Part shown: positions 23,716 through 32,103 of the stretch, piece after piece
Numbering within the stretch: the stretch's first letter is position 1
Layout: every line of letters begins with the position of its first letter
Assembly (NCBI GenBank): GCA_036510875.1
Contig: DATCDE010000177.1
Coordinates: forward strand, 1 to 41,810
Length of the DNA stretch: 41,810 nucleotides
From: Actinomycetes bacterium
GTDB taxonomy: Bacteria > Actinomycetota > Actinomycetes > Prado026
Reading direction: 5' to 3'
The notes under the pieces: generated by a model
Seen by the model: only the letters and a program-made list of their open reading frames with translations
Databases searched by the model: none
What the model was told of the DNA's origin: nothing
Translations under genes and position numbers: made by a program

Positions 23716-24477
23716 TCAGTCCCGCGCCGTTGCAGGCTCCGGGGTCGTCCCCGCGACCCTGACGCCTGTAACGAGACGGAGGCGGAGGACGAGCCGGAGC
23801 AGGACCGGGACGGCCAGCACCGCGGCCAGGTCGAACCAGCCGTAGCCTCCTGCGGCGACGGACGGCGGATTGCCGATCGCCACGATCCCCGTCGGGTCGT
23901 GCGGCTGCCAGGTCCAGGTGCCGAGGCGGGTGCCCAGCACCTCGAGGTAGGTCACCACGACGAGCGCGCCCACGTAGAGCAGCCGCGACCGCCCCCAGGC
24001 GAGGAACCCGAGCAGGCACAGGTACCAGAACGCGCCGAGGACGTCGAGCCGAGGCGACCAGAACAGCCCCCACGCCGCGTACGCGCCGCCGAGGACCACG
24101 GCGGCACCGACGAGCCCGCGCGGGTGAGTCCGGAACAGGGCGCTCCGGCCGAGGGCCAGCGCGGCTAGGTAGACCAGCCCGTGGCCGGGTGGGACGAACG
24201 CCGGGACGTTGTGCAGCCGGTAGACGTACACCTCGAGCAGCGGCGAGAACGTGTACTCGACCGCGGTGGCGAAGGCGATGACGACGGCCACCTGGGCGCG
24301 CACCAGCGACGACTCCCGGCGCAACAGCGCGGCCAGCAGCAGCCAGGTCCCGGCCCCGAGCAGCAGCTGCCGCCCCGACCCCACGCCACGGTCGCCCACC
24401 AGCACGGCCGGGATCCAGGCCAGCACGACCAGGGCCGGCAGCACCGAGGTGCGCTCGCGTGGGGCGGCCAGGCTCAT
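23716..24477 (-). CDS. Seven-helix integral membrane protein
   Basis: The 253-residue product has about seven hydrophobic helices. A conserved-looking central segment, YTFSPLLEVYVYRLHNVPAFVPPGHGLVYLAAL, carries charged and His residues in the membrane plane, and LGTRLGTWTWQPHD lies in a later loop. I do not recognise a named family. Its ATG overlaps the stop of the AI-2E gene (ATGA), so the two are translated together. It is convergent with hisN, 6 nt apart. Confidence 0.75.
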   Translation of the reverse strand: MSLAAPRERTSVLPALVVLAWIPAVLVGDRGVGSGRQLLLGAGTWLLLAALLRRESSLVRAQVAVVIAFATAVEYTFSPLLEVYVYRLHNVPAFVPPGHGLVYLAALALGRSALFRTHPRGLVGAAVVLGGAYAAWGLFWSPRLDVLGAFWYLCLLGFLAWGRSRLLYVGALVVVTYLEVLGTRLGTWTWQPHDPTGIVAIGNPPSVAAGGYGWFDLAAVLAVPVLLRLVLRLRLVTGVRVAGTTPEPATARD

Positions 24478-25661
24478 GGCTCGACGCGGGCGGCCGTCGA
24501 CGCCGCCGAGTCGTCGACCGGCTCGAGCGGCGCGGCGTCATCCAGGGTCGGTGCCCCGTCCGGGTCCTGCCCGTCCTCTCGCTGCCGGGCCCGGCGCCCG
24601 TAGTAGCCGAACACGGTCGCGCCGACCGCGGCGACCGGGACGGCGACGACAGCCCCCACCAACCCGGCCAGGATGGTGCCGGCGGTGACCGCGAAGATCA
24701 CCCCGAGCGGGTGCACCGACACGAACCGGCCCATGACCAGCGGCTGCAGGATGTGGCCCTCGATCTGCTGCACGGCCAGGATCGACGCCAGCACCAGCAG
24801 CGCGGCGACCGGCCCGTTCGCCGCGAGGGCCACCGCGACGGCCACGAACCCGCTGATCAAGGCGCCCACGATCGGGATGAACGCGCCGAAGAACACCAGG
24901 ACGGCGAGCGGCAGGGCCAGGGGCACCCCGATGATCGCGATCGCGATGCCGATGAACAGCGCGTCCGTGGAGGCGATGATCAGCGTGCCCCGCACGTACC
25001 CGGTGAGCACCACCCACGACAGCGACCCGGCCTCGTCCACCCCGTGCTGTGCCCGGCGGGGGAACAGCGAGACGATCCATCGCCAGATCCGGTCGCCGTC
25101 GAGCAGGAAGAAGATCGTGGCGAACAAGGCGATGAACGCCCCGGTCACCACCTCCACGGCGATCGTCGCCCCCGACACGGCACCGGCCACGAGCGAGTCC
25201 CGGTTCTTGGACAGGGACTGGCGGATCTGGTCGATGTAGCCGTTCAACGTCGAGTCGCTGATTCCGAGCGTGCTCTCGACGTAGCGACGGATCTGGTCGA
25301 CGCCGTCCGAGAACGTCGTCCCCAGGTCCTTGACCTGGCCGGAGATCTGGATGGCGAGGAAGGACCCGACCGCCACGAGCAAGGCGATCCCGGCGATGAG
25401 CACGATCGCAGTTGCTGCGCCTCTGGACCGAACCAGCCGCTGCACCGCCCGGACGGCGGGCGACAGCAGCGCGGCGAACAGCAGCGCGATGAACAGCGAG
25501 AGGAACAGCGGCTTGAGCCGGTTGACCATGAGCACCACGGCCACCACGGCCGCCGCGACGACCAGCAGCCGCCACGACCACGCGGCCGCCACCCGGACGG
25601 CACGGGGGACCTCGTCGTCGTCCCGCAAGCCCGGCGACGGTGCCCGCTGCTCCGATGTCAT
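24474..25661 (-). CDS. AI-2E family (PerM/TqsA-like) transporter
   Basis: The 395-residue protein has the family layout: two N-terminal helices (about 28-70), a third with AIVLIAGIALLVAVGSFLAI, an amphipathic cytoplasmic stretch (about 125-190), then five helices with IGVPLALPLAVLVFFGAFIPIVGALISG and the conserved IEGHILQPLVMGRFVSVHPLGVI. Members export small molecules or act in Na+/H+ exchange; the name AI-2E does not prove a quorum-signal substrate. The C-terminal 40 residues are acidic and disordered. It is followed directly by an overlapping membrane protein gene. Confidence 0.87.
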   Translation of the reverse strand: MTSEQRAPSPGLRDDDEVPRAVRVAAAWSWRLLVVAAAVVAVVLMVNRLKPLFLSLFIALLFAALLSPAVRAVQRLVRSRGAATAIVLIAGIALLVAVGSFLAIQISGQVKDLGTTFSDGVDQIRRYVESTLGISDSTLNGYIDQIRQSLSKNRDSLVAGAVSGATIAVEVVTGAFIALFATIFFLLDGDRIWRWIVSLFPRRAQHGVDEAGSLSWVVLTGYVRGTLIIASTDALFIGIAIAIIGVPLALPLAVLVFFGAFIPIVGALISGFVAVAVALAANGPVAALLVLASILAVQQIEGHILQPLVMGRFVSVHPLGVIFAVTAGTILAGLVGAVVAVPVAAVGATVFGYYGRRARQREDGQDPDGAPTLDDAAPLEPVDDSAASTAARVEP

Positions 25662-25729
25662 AGCTCTCGCCTTCGCGTCGCGTCTGGGGCAGCATCCTCC
25701 CAGGCCGGGCGGCGCCGCGCGTCCAGGCG

Positions 25730-26494
25730 TCAGCGCCCCGCGCGGTCAGCGTTCGCGTGGATGGCATCGTGGACGTACTGGGCCAGGCCGGGGGCCTGGT
25801 CGTCGTAGTGCGCGGTGAACCGAGGGTCCGCGAGGTACATGTCGGCCAGCCCCCGGTGCATCGCATGGCTGCACGGGTAGAACGTGTCGTCGATGTGCCG
25901 GCGGTGCGCCTCCGCGGCGTCCATCGCCGCCTCACTGGTGGCCGGCAGCCCCTGCGACATCGTGTCGCGCAGCCGCTGCTCGATCGCCTCGCTCTCGGCC
26001 CTCAGCCGCAGCCAGTCCTCCTTGCGGTAGGCCGAGGTGCGGCGCTGCGACTCGCGGTGGGCGTCGGTGTCGCCCCACCGCTCCTCCGCCTCGGCGGCGT
26101 GCCGCGTGGGGTCGTCGTCCCCGAACACCTCGAACATCTCCTGCGGCGTGAGCCTGATCCCCATCTCGTGTGCCTCCAACGTCTTCTCGATCGCAGCGAG
26201 TTGCCGACGCAGCCGGTCGACCTGCTCGGACAGTGCCCGGTGCCGGTCGCGCAGCTGGGCAACCTGGTCGACAGGCGGCTCGTCGAGCGGCCGACCGATC
26301 TGCTCGAGCGGGAGCCCCAGCGCCCGGTAGCCCAGGACGCGCTGCAGCCGTTCCAGGTCGTCCCGGTCGTAGAGCCGGTAGCCTGACGCCGACCGTTGGC
26401 TCGGCACGAGCAGCGCGATCTCGTCGTAGTGGTGCAGCGTGCGGACCGTCACCCCGGACAGGGCCGCCACGTCACCCACCGAGTAGCTCTCCAC
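25730..26494 (-). CDS. MerR-family regulator with TipAS-like drug-binding domain
   Basis: The 254-residue protein has a MerR winged HTH ([46 protein letters not shown]), a dimer helix (about 80-112) and a C-terminal all-helical TipAS domain (about 120-250) with [21 protein letters not shown]. TipA-type proteins bind thiopeptides and other drugs and activate promoters with a long 19-20 bp spacer. The GTG follows TACCGT by 7 nt (leaderless). The most likely target is a nearby exporter; the AI-2E gene lies directly downstream on the same strand. Confidence 0.88.
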   Translation of the reverse strand: MESYSVGDVAALSGVTVRTLHHYDEIALLVPSQRSASGYRLYDRDDLERLQRVLGYRALGLPLEQIGRPLDEPPVDQVAQLRDRHRALSEQVDRLRRQLAAIEKTLEAHEMGIRLTPQEMFEVFGDDDPTRHAAEAEERWGDTDAHRESQRRTSAYRKEDWLRLRAESEAIEQRLRDTMSQGLPATSEAAMDAAEAHRRHIDDTFYPCSHAMHRGLADMYLADPRFTAHYDDQAPGLAQYVHDAIHANADRAGR

Positions 26495-26549
26495 GCAGAC
26501 GACGGTAGGGGCTCACGTCGCGTGAGGGTCAACCGGAAACCGGCCTGGG

Positions 26550-28202
26550 TCAGGCGTGCCGCTCCGCCGCGACCGCCTCCAGCCCCAGCTCGTGGACGGC
26601 GACCTCGCGCATCTCGACCTTGCGGATCTTCCCGGTGACCGTCATCGGAAACTCGTCGACCACGCGGACGTAGCGAGGGATCTTGTAGTGGGCCAGCCGG
26701 TCCGTGCAGAACGCCCGCAGCTCCTCGATGGTGATGTCGGGGCGGCCCTCCTTCATCCGCACCCAGGCCATCAGCTCCTCGCCGTACCTGGCGTCGGGGA
26801 CGCCGATCACCTGCACGTCGGCGATGTCCGGGTGGCTGTAGAGGAACTCCTCGATCTCCCGGGGGTACACGTTCTCGCCGCCGCGGATGACCATGTCCTT
26901 GATCCGGCCGACGATGTTGACGTAGCCGTCCTCGCGCATGACCGCCAAGTCGCCCGTGTGCATCCAGCCGCCCGCGTCGATCGTCTCGGCGGTCTTGCCC
27001 GGCTCCTCCCAGTACCCGAGCATCACCGAGTAGCCCCGGGTGCACAGCTCGCCCGGCTCGCCGCGGCGCACGGGCAGGCCGGTGACCGGGTCGACCAGCT
27101 TGACCTCCAGGTGCGGCATGACGCGTCCCACCGTCTCGGTGCGGCGCTCGAGGTCGTCGTCCATACGGGTCTGGGTCGACACCGGCGAGGTCTCGGTCAT
27201 GCCGTAGCAGATCGACACCTCGGCCATGTTCATGTCGCTGATGACCCGCTTCATCACCTCGACCGGGCACGGCGAGCCGGCCATGATCCCGGTTCGCAGC
27301 GACGACAGGTCGTAGCTGCCGAAGTCCGCCAGCCCCAGCTCGGCGATGAACATGGTGGGCACGCCGTACAGCGACGTGCAGCGCTCCTGCTCGACCGCGC
27401 GCAGCGTCGCCGCGGGGTCGAAGCCGCCGGCCGGGATCACCATGCACGCCCCGTGGGCCGTCGCCGCGAGGTTGCCCATGACCATGCCGAAGCAGTGGTA
27501 GAAGGGCACCGGCAGGCAGATCCGGTCCGCCTCCGAGTAGGCGACCAGCTCGCCCACGAAAAAGCCGTTGTTGAGCAGGTTGTGGTGGGTCAGCGTGGCG
27601 CCCTTGGGGAACCCGGTGGTGCCGGACGTGTACTGGATGTTGATCGGGTCGTCGAACGACAGGTCGGCCTCGCGGGCCCGGATCCGCTCGGTGCTCACCT
27701 GGCGCCCGCGCTCGACCAGCGCGTCCCACGACGAGCGGCCGATGACCACGACCTCGCGCAGCGCGGGGCACTCGGCCCGCACCAGCTCGACCATCTGGAC
27801 ATAGTCGCTGCCGCGGTGCTCGGGGTACGTGATGAGCGTGCGGATGCCCGACTGCGCCAGCACGTACTGCAGCTCGTGGCTGCGGTAGGAGGGGTTGATG
27901 TTGACGAGGATCGCGCCGAGGCGGGCGGTCGCGTACTGGACCAGCACCCACTCGGCGCAGTTGGGTGCCCAGATCCCGACCCGCTCGCCCCTGGCCACCC
28001 CGAGCTCCAGCAGGCCGCCTGCCAGCTCGTCGATCGCCCGGTCGAGCTCGGCGTAGGTCCACCGCCGCCCTGTCGGCACGTCCACGAGGGCCTCACGGTC
28101 GGGGAACCGGGCCACCGTCCTGGCCAGGTTCTCTCCGATGGTCTCGCCCAGCAGCGGCACGTCCGACACACCGCTCGCGTAGGACACCAGCTCGTCAGCC
28201 AT
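26550..28202 (-). CDS. Acyl-CoA synthetase (FadD-type AMP-binding)
   Basis: The 550-residue enzyme has the ANL motifs: P-loop [19 protein letters not shown]5 [11 protein letters not shown]7/A8 [39 protein letters not shown], and catalytic Lys in [11 protein letters not shown]. The overall similarity is to fatty-acyl-CoA synthases of the FadD35 type. It activates a carboxylate with ATP and CoA; chain length cannot be read. The frame is open to 28619, but ATG 28202 has a GGGAG 8 nt upstream and begins the usual N-terminus. The 213-nt gap to the amidase holds nothing else I can support. Confidence 0.9.
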   Translation of the reverse strand: MADELVSYASGVSDVPLLGETIGENLARTVARFPDREALVDVPTGRRWTYAELDRAIDELAGGLLELGVARGERVGIWAPNCAEWVLVQYATARLGAILVNINPSYRSHELQYVLAQSGIRTLITYPEHRGSDYVQMVELVRAECPALREVVVIGRSSWDALVERGRQVSTERIRAREADLSFDDPINIQYTSGTTGFPKGATLTHHNLLNNGFFVGELVAYSEADRICLPVPFYHCFGMVMGNLAATAHGACMVIPAGGFDPAATLRAVEQERCTSLYGVPTMFIAELGLADFGSYDLSSLRTGIMAGSPCPVEVMKRVISDMNMAEVSICYGMTETSPVSTQTRMDDDLERRTETVGRVMPHLEVKLVDPVTGLPVRRGEPGELCTRGYSVMLGYWEEPGKTAETIDAGGWMHTGDLAVMREDGYVNIVGRIKDMVIRGGENVYPREIEEFLYSHPDIADVQVIGVPDARYGEELMAWVRMKEGRPDITIEELRAFCTDRLAHYKIPRYVRVVDEFPMTVTGKIRKVEMREVAVHELGLEAVAAERHA

Positions 28203-28415
28203 CACCCTTGCTCCCTTCAGGACCGGGTCAATCATCCACGTCTTGCCTGCTTCCGTCACCGGATCCCGCAACACTCTGAGCCATCTCCCAGAGGAGTTTG
28301 GTGGCCCTGAACTAACGTCCGAACCTGGTCGGCCCGGCGGGTGGCCTGCCGACCGGCGTGGGCCGATGTGGTCGACTAGTGCCGCCCAGGTAGCAGCCGG
28401 ACGACGGGAGCCAGC

Positions 28416-29405
28416 GTGACCAGCACCGCCATCGGACGACGGGTGGCCGCCGCCACCGTGCTCGCCGGGGTCGCGCTGACCGGCTGCGCTCCCCCCAGCA
28501 CGGCGGCCTCCGCTCCGGCCCGGTCCGTCACGCCGTTCAGCTCCAGCATGGCGACCCCGACCCCGACGCCTACGCCGTCCCGCACTCCGTCGGTCCGGCC
28601 CACCCCGACGGCGACGCACAGCCCGGTGGCCATCACCTCCCCTCGCGCCACCGCCTCTGCACGCGCCACCGCCTCTGCACGCGCCCCGACCGCCCCGTCA
28701 ACCACCACGTCCGTGGCCGCACTGCCCCCCTCGACCACGAGCGGAAGCCTGGCCGGCAAGGTCGTCGTGATCGACCCCGGACACAACGGGGGGAACGCGG
28801 CGCACCCGGAGATCATCAACCAGCTAGTCAGCGCGGGCACCTTCCGCAAGCCCTGCGACACGACGGGCACGGCGACCAACGGGGGCTACCCCGAGTACGC
28901 CTTCACGATGGACGTCGCACTGCGGCTGGCGTCGATCCTGCGGGCCCAGGGGGCCAAGGTCGTGCTGACCCGGTCGTCCAGTGCCGGCGTCGGACCATGT
29001 ATCAACGTCCGAGCGGCGATCGGCAATGAGGCGCATGCCGATGCCGCCATCTCGATCCACGCGGACGGCGGCCCGTCGACCGGGTACGGGTTCCACGTCA
29101 TCGCGCCCGGCAGCATCGGCACCAATAGCAGCATCGTCAAGCCGTCCTACCAGCTGGCCCTCGACGTCCGCTCGGGGTACGCGACCGGCACCGGCGAGCA
29201 CACGGCCACGTACATCGCCACCAACGGCCTGACGGTGCGCACCGACCTGGGCGGGCTCAACCTGTCGACCGTGCCCAAGGTCTTCATCGAGTGCGCCAAC
29301 ATGCGCAACGCGGCAGACGCCGCACGCCTCACCTCGGCGGCGTTCCGTCAGAGGGCTGCGGTCGGCATCGCCGCCGGGATCACCGCGTTCCTCACCGGGC
29401 GCTGA
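28416..29405 (+). CDS. N-acetylmuramoyl-L-alanine amidase lipoprotein (Amidase_3)
   Basis: The 329-residue protein starts with a lipoprotein signal ([15 protein letters not shown], lipid-modified Cys about residue 24), then about 85 residues of Thr/Pro/Ser/Ala-rich linker, and then a zinc amidase domain: [12 protein letters not shown] (first His), the Glu in [22 protein letters not shown] (second His) and the catalytic Glu in [10 protein letters not shown]. It cleaves the lactyl-peptide bond of peptidoglycan outside the membrane. An additional Cys pair (CDTTGT and GPCINVR) may form a disulfide. GTG 28416 has GGGAG 6 nt upstream. Confidence 0.9.
   Translation: MTSTAIGRRVAAATVLAGVALTGCAPPSTAASAPARSVTPFSSSMATPTPTPTPSRTPSVRPTPTATHSPVAITSPRATASARATASARAPTAPSTTTSVAALPPSTTSGSLAGKVVVIDPGHNGGNAAHPEIINQLVSAGTFRKPCDTTGTATNGGYPEYAFTMDVALRLASILRAQGAKVVLTRSSSAGVGPCINVRAAIGNEAHADAAISIHADGGPSTGYGFHVIAPGSIGTNSSIVKPSYQLALDVRSGYATGTGEHTATYIATNGLTVRTDLGGLNLSTVPKVFIECANMRNAADAARLTSAAFRQRAAVGIAAGITAFLTGR
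28644..28679 (+). repeat. 18-bp tandem duplication in the amidase linker
   Basis: Two exact copies of an 18-bp unit at 28644-28661 and 28662-28679 encode repeated RATASA within the low-complexity linker. It is in frame and likely varies in number between strains, changing the spacing between the membrane anchor and the enzyme domain. Confidence 0.8.
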
Positions 29406-29442
29406 AGACCAGGCAGGCAGGACGAAGGACCCTGCGCCCAGG

Positions 29443-29456
29443 TACCCCGGGGGGTA
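29443..29456. promoter_or_regulatory. CsoR/CstR-like operator A
   Basis: TACCCC-GG-GGGGTA is a perfect 14-bp palindrome, equal to TACCC-N4-GGGTA. It lies 77 nt before the ATG of the DUF2892 gene. The same spacing recurs at 30313 and 31325. The pattern is that of CsoR-family (copper or persulfide) repressor sites. Confidence 0.6.
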
Positions 29457-29533
29457 TCATCGGTACCAGCGCGCCGGATCCCCTGCGAAGCCCCGTCGTG
29501 GGTCCGGCGCCCGGACCGGAGGAGCACATCGCC

Positions 29534-29752
29534 ATGACCGCCAACGTGGGAACAGCCGACCGAGTCATCCGGGTCGTCCTCGCCGTGGTTGCCGCCATCG
29601 TCGGCTTCTCGGTGGGCGCCGGCTCGGTCCTCGGAATCGTCCTTCTCGTCATCGCGGCCGTCCTGCTCGTGACCGCGGCAGTCGGCTTCTGCCCGCTGTA
29701 CCGGCTGGTCGGGCTGAGCACCTCGAAGGCGAAGCAGCCGCTGTCGCACTGA
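29534..29752 (+). CDS. DUF2892 small membrane protein (YgaP-like helical hairpin)
   Basis: The 72-residue protein has two membrane helices (about 10-32 and 35-50) and the family signature GFCPLYRLVGLST at the end, with a single Cys. DUF2892 is the membrane part of rhodanese-fused YgaP proteins and is often found free-standing in sulfur-stress operons. Its role is probably membrane anchoring or thiol/persulfide handling, not proven. GGAGGAG lies about 9 nt before the ATG. A CsoR-type palindrome sits upstream. Confidence 0.85.
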   Translation: MTANVGTADRVIRVVLAVVAAIVGFSVGAGSVLGIVLLVIAAVLLVTAAVGFCPLYRLVGLSTSKAKQPLSH

Positions 29753-29761
29753 CCTCGCAGG

Positions 29762-30247
29762 TCAGCTCGGCTCGGTCACCGGCTCGGCCTCGGCCGGGAG
29801 CGCCACGGTGACCGGGCAGGCCCGCTCACCGGTCAGCCGCCGACGCAGCGCATAGCCGAGCAGCGCGACGGCGGCAAGCCCCAGGAAGGGCTGGAACGGT
29901 GCGAACCAGCGCACCGCCCCGGTCGCACCCAGCGCGAGCAGGGCGATCTTGTTGCAGACCGGGCAGCCGACCGCGAGGTAGGCCAGGAAGCCACGGGCCA
30001 CGCTCGTGCGCATGGGCGTCGTCTCGTCGGCCACAACCGCGGCGCCGGGTCGAGCCACGTAGGTGGCCGCGACCAGCCCGGACAGGACCGCGGTGACCAC
30101 CAGCACCGGCCAAGCCCACCAGGTGACCGGAACCGCGCGACCGAAGACCGGGTTCGGGATCAGCAGGGTCGGGACGCCGATGACCACCACGGTCACCACG
30201 GCCGAGACCGCGGCCACCATCCATCGCCGCAGGGGCCAGTCACGCAC
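29762..30247 (-). CDS. Four-helix membrane protein with GCPVCNK motif
   Basis: The 161-residue protein has four hydrophobic helices (about 9-30, 40-63, 80-105 and 115-135). The third begins LAYLAVGCPVCNKIALLALGATGA, a CxxC pair placed at the membrane surface like that of thiol-disulfide or metal-handling proteins, and WFAPFQPFLGLAAVALLGYALRRRL follows. No named family is certain. The GTG at 30247 is chosen because GAGGAG lies 7 nt upstream; a longer frame to 30415 would cross operator B. It is convergent with the DUF2892 gene (9 nt) and likely shares its regulation. Confidence 0.78.
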   Translation of the reverse strand: MRDWPLRRWMVAAVSAVVTVVVIGVPTLLIPNPVFGRAVPVTWWAWPVLVVTAVLSGLVAATYVARPGAAVVADETTPMRTSVARGFLAYLAVGCPVCNKIALLALGATGAVRWFAPFQPFLGLAAVALLGYALRRRLTGERACPVTVALPAEAEPVTEPS

Positions 30248-30312
30248 TGGTCGCTCCTCACCGGGCCGGTCGGCCGCACCACACCCGCCGAACGCCGGCG
30301 ATCCGGGCCAGC

Positions 30313-30328
30313 ATACCCACAGGGGTAT
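30313..30328. promoter_or_regulatory. CsoR/CstR-like operator B
   Basis: ATACCC-ACAG-GGGTAT is a perfect 6+6 inverted repeat with a 4-nt centre, 66 nt before the GTG of the GCPVCNK membrane protein (minus strand) and also just upstream of the plus-strand cupin gene. It has the same arm and spacing as operators A and C. Confidence 0.65.
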
Positions 30329-30393
30329 CCGGCCAGTACGGCAAAAGGTGGGGTTCTCGGCGGTACATTCAGGCACGGTCAGGTTTGCCAGTG

Positions 30394-30687
30394 ATGCCAG
30401 CACACGATCCGGCAACCGGGGCGGGCGACGACTTGGTGACCATGGCCTCTCCTGGAGTTGCGGCGGTTCCGCGAAAATGGATCCGGGCCGCCCAGGGCGG
30501 CGCAGCCCTGGTTGTTGATTTGGCCACCGGCGAGGGATGGGTCAGTGCCGAGGACGGTAGTCGTCATCGGATCGGGTCAGGCGAAGCCGTCCTGCTGGCA
30601 CCGGGCGAGCAACACGAGTCAGGTAGCGACACCGGCATGACCGTCGTCATCGTTCAGTCGTCCGATCAGCTCCCAGATGGCGCGTAG
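30394..30687 (+). CDS. Short cupin-like protein
   Basis: The 97-residue product ends with a recognisable cupin half: AALVVDLATGEGWVSAEDGSRHRIGSGEAVLLAPGEQHESGSDTGMTVVIVQ, with the second cupin motif G(X)5-7PXGXXH read here as GEAVLLAPGEQH. The first metal-binding motif (HxH...E) is not evident, so it may bind no metal or be a shortened member. The start is uncertain (TTG 30385, ATG 30394 or ATG 30442). It lies between CsoR-type operators B and C. Function unknown. Confidence 0.55.
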   Translation: MPAHDPATGAGDDLVTMASPGVAAVPRKWIRAAQGGAALVVDLATGEGWVSAEDGSRHRIGSGEAVLLAPGEQHESGSDTGMTVVIVQSSDQLPDGA

Positions 30688-30774
30688 ACGCACCACCGGC
30701 GTGCCTCCGAGGGCTCGCGAAATGCCGATCAGGTGCACTTCAGACCGGTTGAGGTCGTCGCCGATTCCCAGCAT

Positions 30775-31290
30775 TCAAGCCATCCACCCGGACGTACCTC
30801 GAACGCCGAGAGTCAGTCGACACGGAGGCGTTCCGAGAACGACGTACCGGCCGTAGCGGAGCACCCGGTCGGCTCGGTGCAGCCACAGGTTCGAGGCCGT
30901 GCGACGCCGGATGCGACGCAGCGCAGGTACCCGTGAGACAGCCCGGTCGGCGACGGCGTGGATGCCTTCCTGGATGGAGCCGAGCGGGCACACCCACCCG
31001 CAGAACATGCCGCGGGCGGCCAGGGCAAGGACGACCACGACTCCGGCCAGCACGAGGTTGGCCGGGTGCACGTGCGCGACCGTCCGGCCGGTAGTGAACC
31101 AGGTCCAGGCGGTCTCGAACCCGCCGAACGGGCAGAACGCCTCGGCCGAGGTCGATCCGGGGCCGGCCAACGCGTGCTTCCAGACCACGCCAGCCACGGC
31201 GATGACAGCGGTGGCCTGGACGGCGTGCCGGGTCCAGCGGATCTGACGGCTCTCCGCCGGGGACCTCCGCGGCACGAACGTTGCGGTCAT
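30775..31290 (-). pseudogene. Membrane [4Fe-4S] protein (NapH/CcoG-like), 3'-truncated
   Basis: Residues 1 to about 150 match the N-terminal half of NapH/MauN-like iron-sulfur membrane proteins: a first helix (AVQATAVIAVAGVVWKHAL), FCPFGGFETAWTWFTTG, NLVLAGVVVVLALAARGMFCGWVCPLGSIQEGI, then RADRVLRYGRYVVLG. After that the sequence changes to an unrelated 18-residue tail and stops, where the family normally continues with more helices and ferredoxin-type clusters. The 3' half is not found downstream, so it was deleted. An AGGAGG lies 4 nt before the ATG, and operator C lies 35 nt upstream. Confidence 0.7.
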
Positions 31291-31324
31291 CTCTCCTCCT
31301 CGCCCCAACCCGGCCCCCGCTGAC

Positions 31325-31338
31325 TACCTCCGGGGGTA
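31325..31338. promoter_or_regulatory. CsoR/CstR-like operator C
   Basis: TACCT-CCGG-GGGTA is a palindrome with one mismatched pair and the same TACCN-N4-GGGTA spacing as operators A and B. It is 35 nt before the ATG of the truncated [4Fe-4S] protein. Confidence 0.55.
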
Positions 31339-31406
31339 TCTCTGGAACGAGGGGCGGTTCAAGGGCCGCGGAACGGTCTCCACACGCTCTCCACACCAAG
31401 TGCACG

Positions 31407-31424
31407 CCGGTGCTCCGGCACTGG
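31407..31424 (-). terminator. Hairpin after the acVLRF1 gene
   Basis: CCGGTGC and GCACTGG pair over 7 bp (one G-T wobble) around the 4-nt loop TCCG. It begins 20 nt after the acVLRF1 stop and is a likely end of the four-gene operon. No U tract. Confidence 0.4.
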
Positions 31425-31443
31425 GACGAAGATCCCGCGCGAG

Positions 31444-32103
31444 TCAGCCGCTCGGCGTGATCTCGACCACCGAGACCCGGACCTGCGTCACCAGCTCGGG
31501 CAGGTCCCGGACCATGGCGGCTCGCGGCTCGACGACGTCCAGGAACACGCCTCGGGGCAGCCCAGCGACCGGCGACAGCCGAGGATCGGCGAGGACCCGC
31601 TCCACCAGGGCTCGGTCGCCTCCGGTGACCAGCGCGGCACAACGGGCCCCCACAGCCAGGCCCGCGGAAACCTCGGCCACGCGACGGACCAGCTGGTCAG
31701 TCTGGTTCTCCCGGCGTCGCGCGTAACGCTGCTGCGACCAGCCGCCGGCCGAGGTCCGTCCGTGCACCTGACCCCGGCCCACCTTGGAGCTCTTGACCTT
31801 GGGTCCATCGAGCACAGCGCAGACGTATCCGCCGCGGCGAACCAGCAGCACCAGCACGCAGCGCGCGGCCAGCACGTGGTCGGCCAGGGCTCTGGCGCGC
31901 TCCGACGCCGCCCCCTCTGCTACCGGCCAGGGAGGGAACGACACGGCCATCTCAGCTGTCGCGCCGTCCGCACCGGTCAGCACCAGGACGTCGGGCGTTG
32001 TCTGAACCGTCGCCGTCCCATGGCGAGCCTCGAACCCCTGCGCCCATCGCACCAGGCGCGCGGCCGGGACCGTCACGGTGCGGTGCGGCTTCAGGTCGGT
32101 CAT
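31444..32103 (-). CDS. acVLRF1-type peptidyl-tRNA hydrolase (Vms1/eRF1-like)
   Basis: The 219-residue protein has the actinobacterial VLRF1 signature GGWSQQRYARRRENQ (about 120-134). The Gln of the SQQ loop takes the place of the GGQ catalytic loop of release factors and matches the GSQQ loop of Vms1/ANKZF1. Flanking strands (LVLLVRRGGYVCAVLDGPKVKSSKVGRGQVHG, then GARCAALVTGGDRALVERVLADPRL) fit the eRF1-domain-2 fold. Such enzymes cut nascent chains from tRNA on stalled 50S subunits. Its ATG overlaps the stop of the frameshifted LVIVD gene (ATGA). It is intact although the genes before it are damaged. Confidence 0.82.
   Translation of the reverse strand: MTDLKPHRTVTVPAARLVRWAQGFEARHGTATVQTTPDVLVLTGADGATAEMAVSFPPWPVAEGAASERARALADHVLAARCVLVLLVRRGGYVCAVLDGPKVKSSKVGRGQVHGRTSAGGWSQQRYARRRENQTDQLVRRVAEVSAGLAVGARCAALVTGGDRALVERVLADPRLSPVAGLPRGVFLDVVEPRAAMVRDLPELVTQVRVSVVEITPSG

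Noticed and set aside
28203-28619. Longer start for the acyl-CoA synthetase
   Set aside because: The extra residues are Arg/Gly-rich and unlike the family; a good Shine-Dalgarno precedes ATG 28202 and the extension would run into the amidase signal region.
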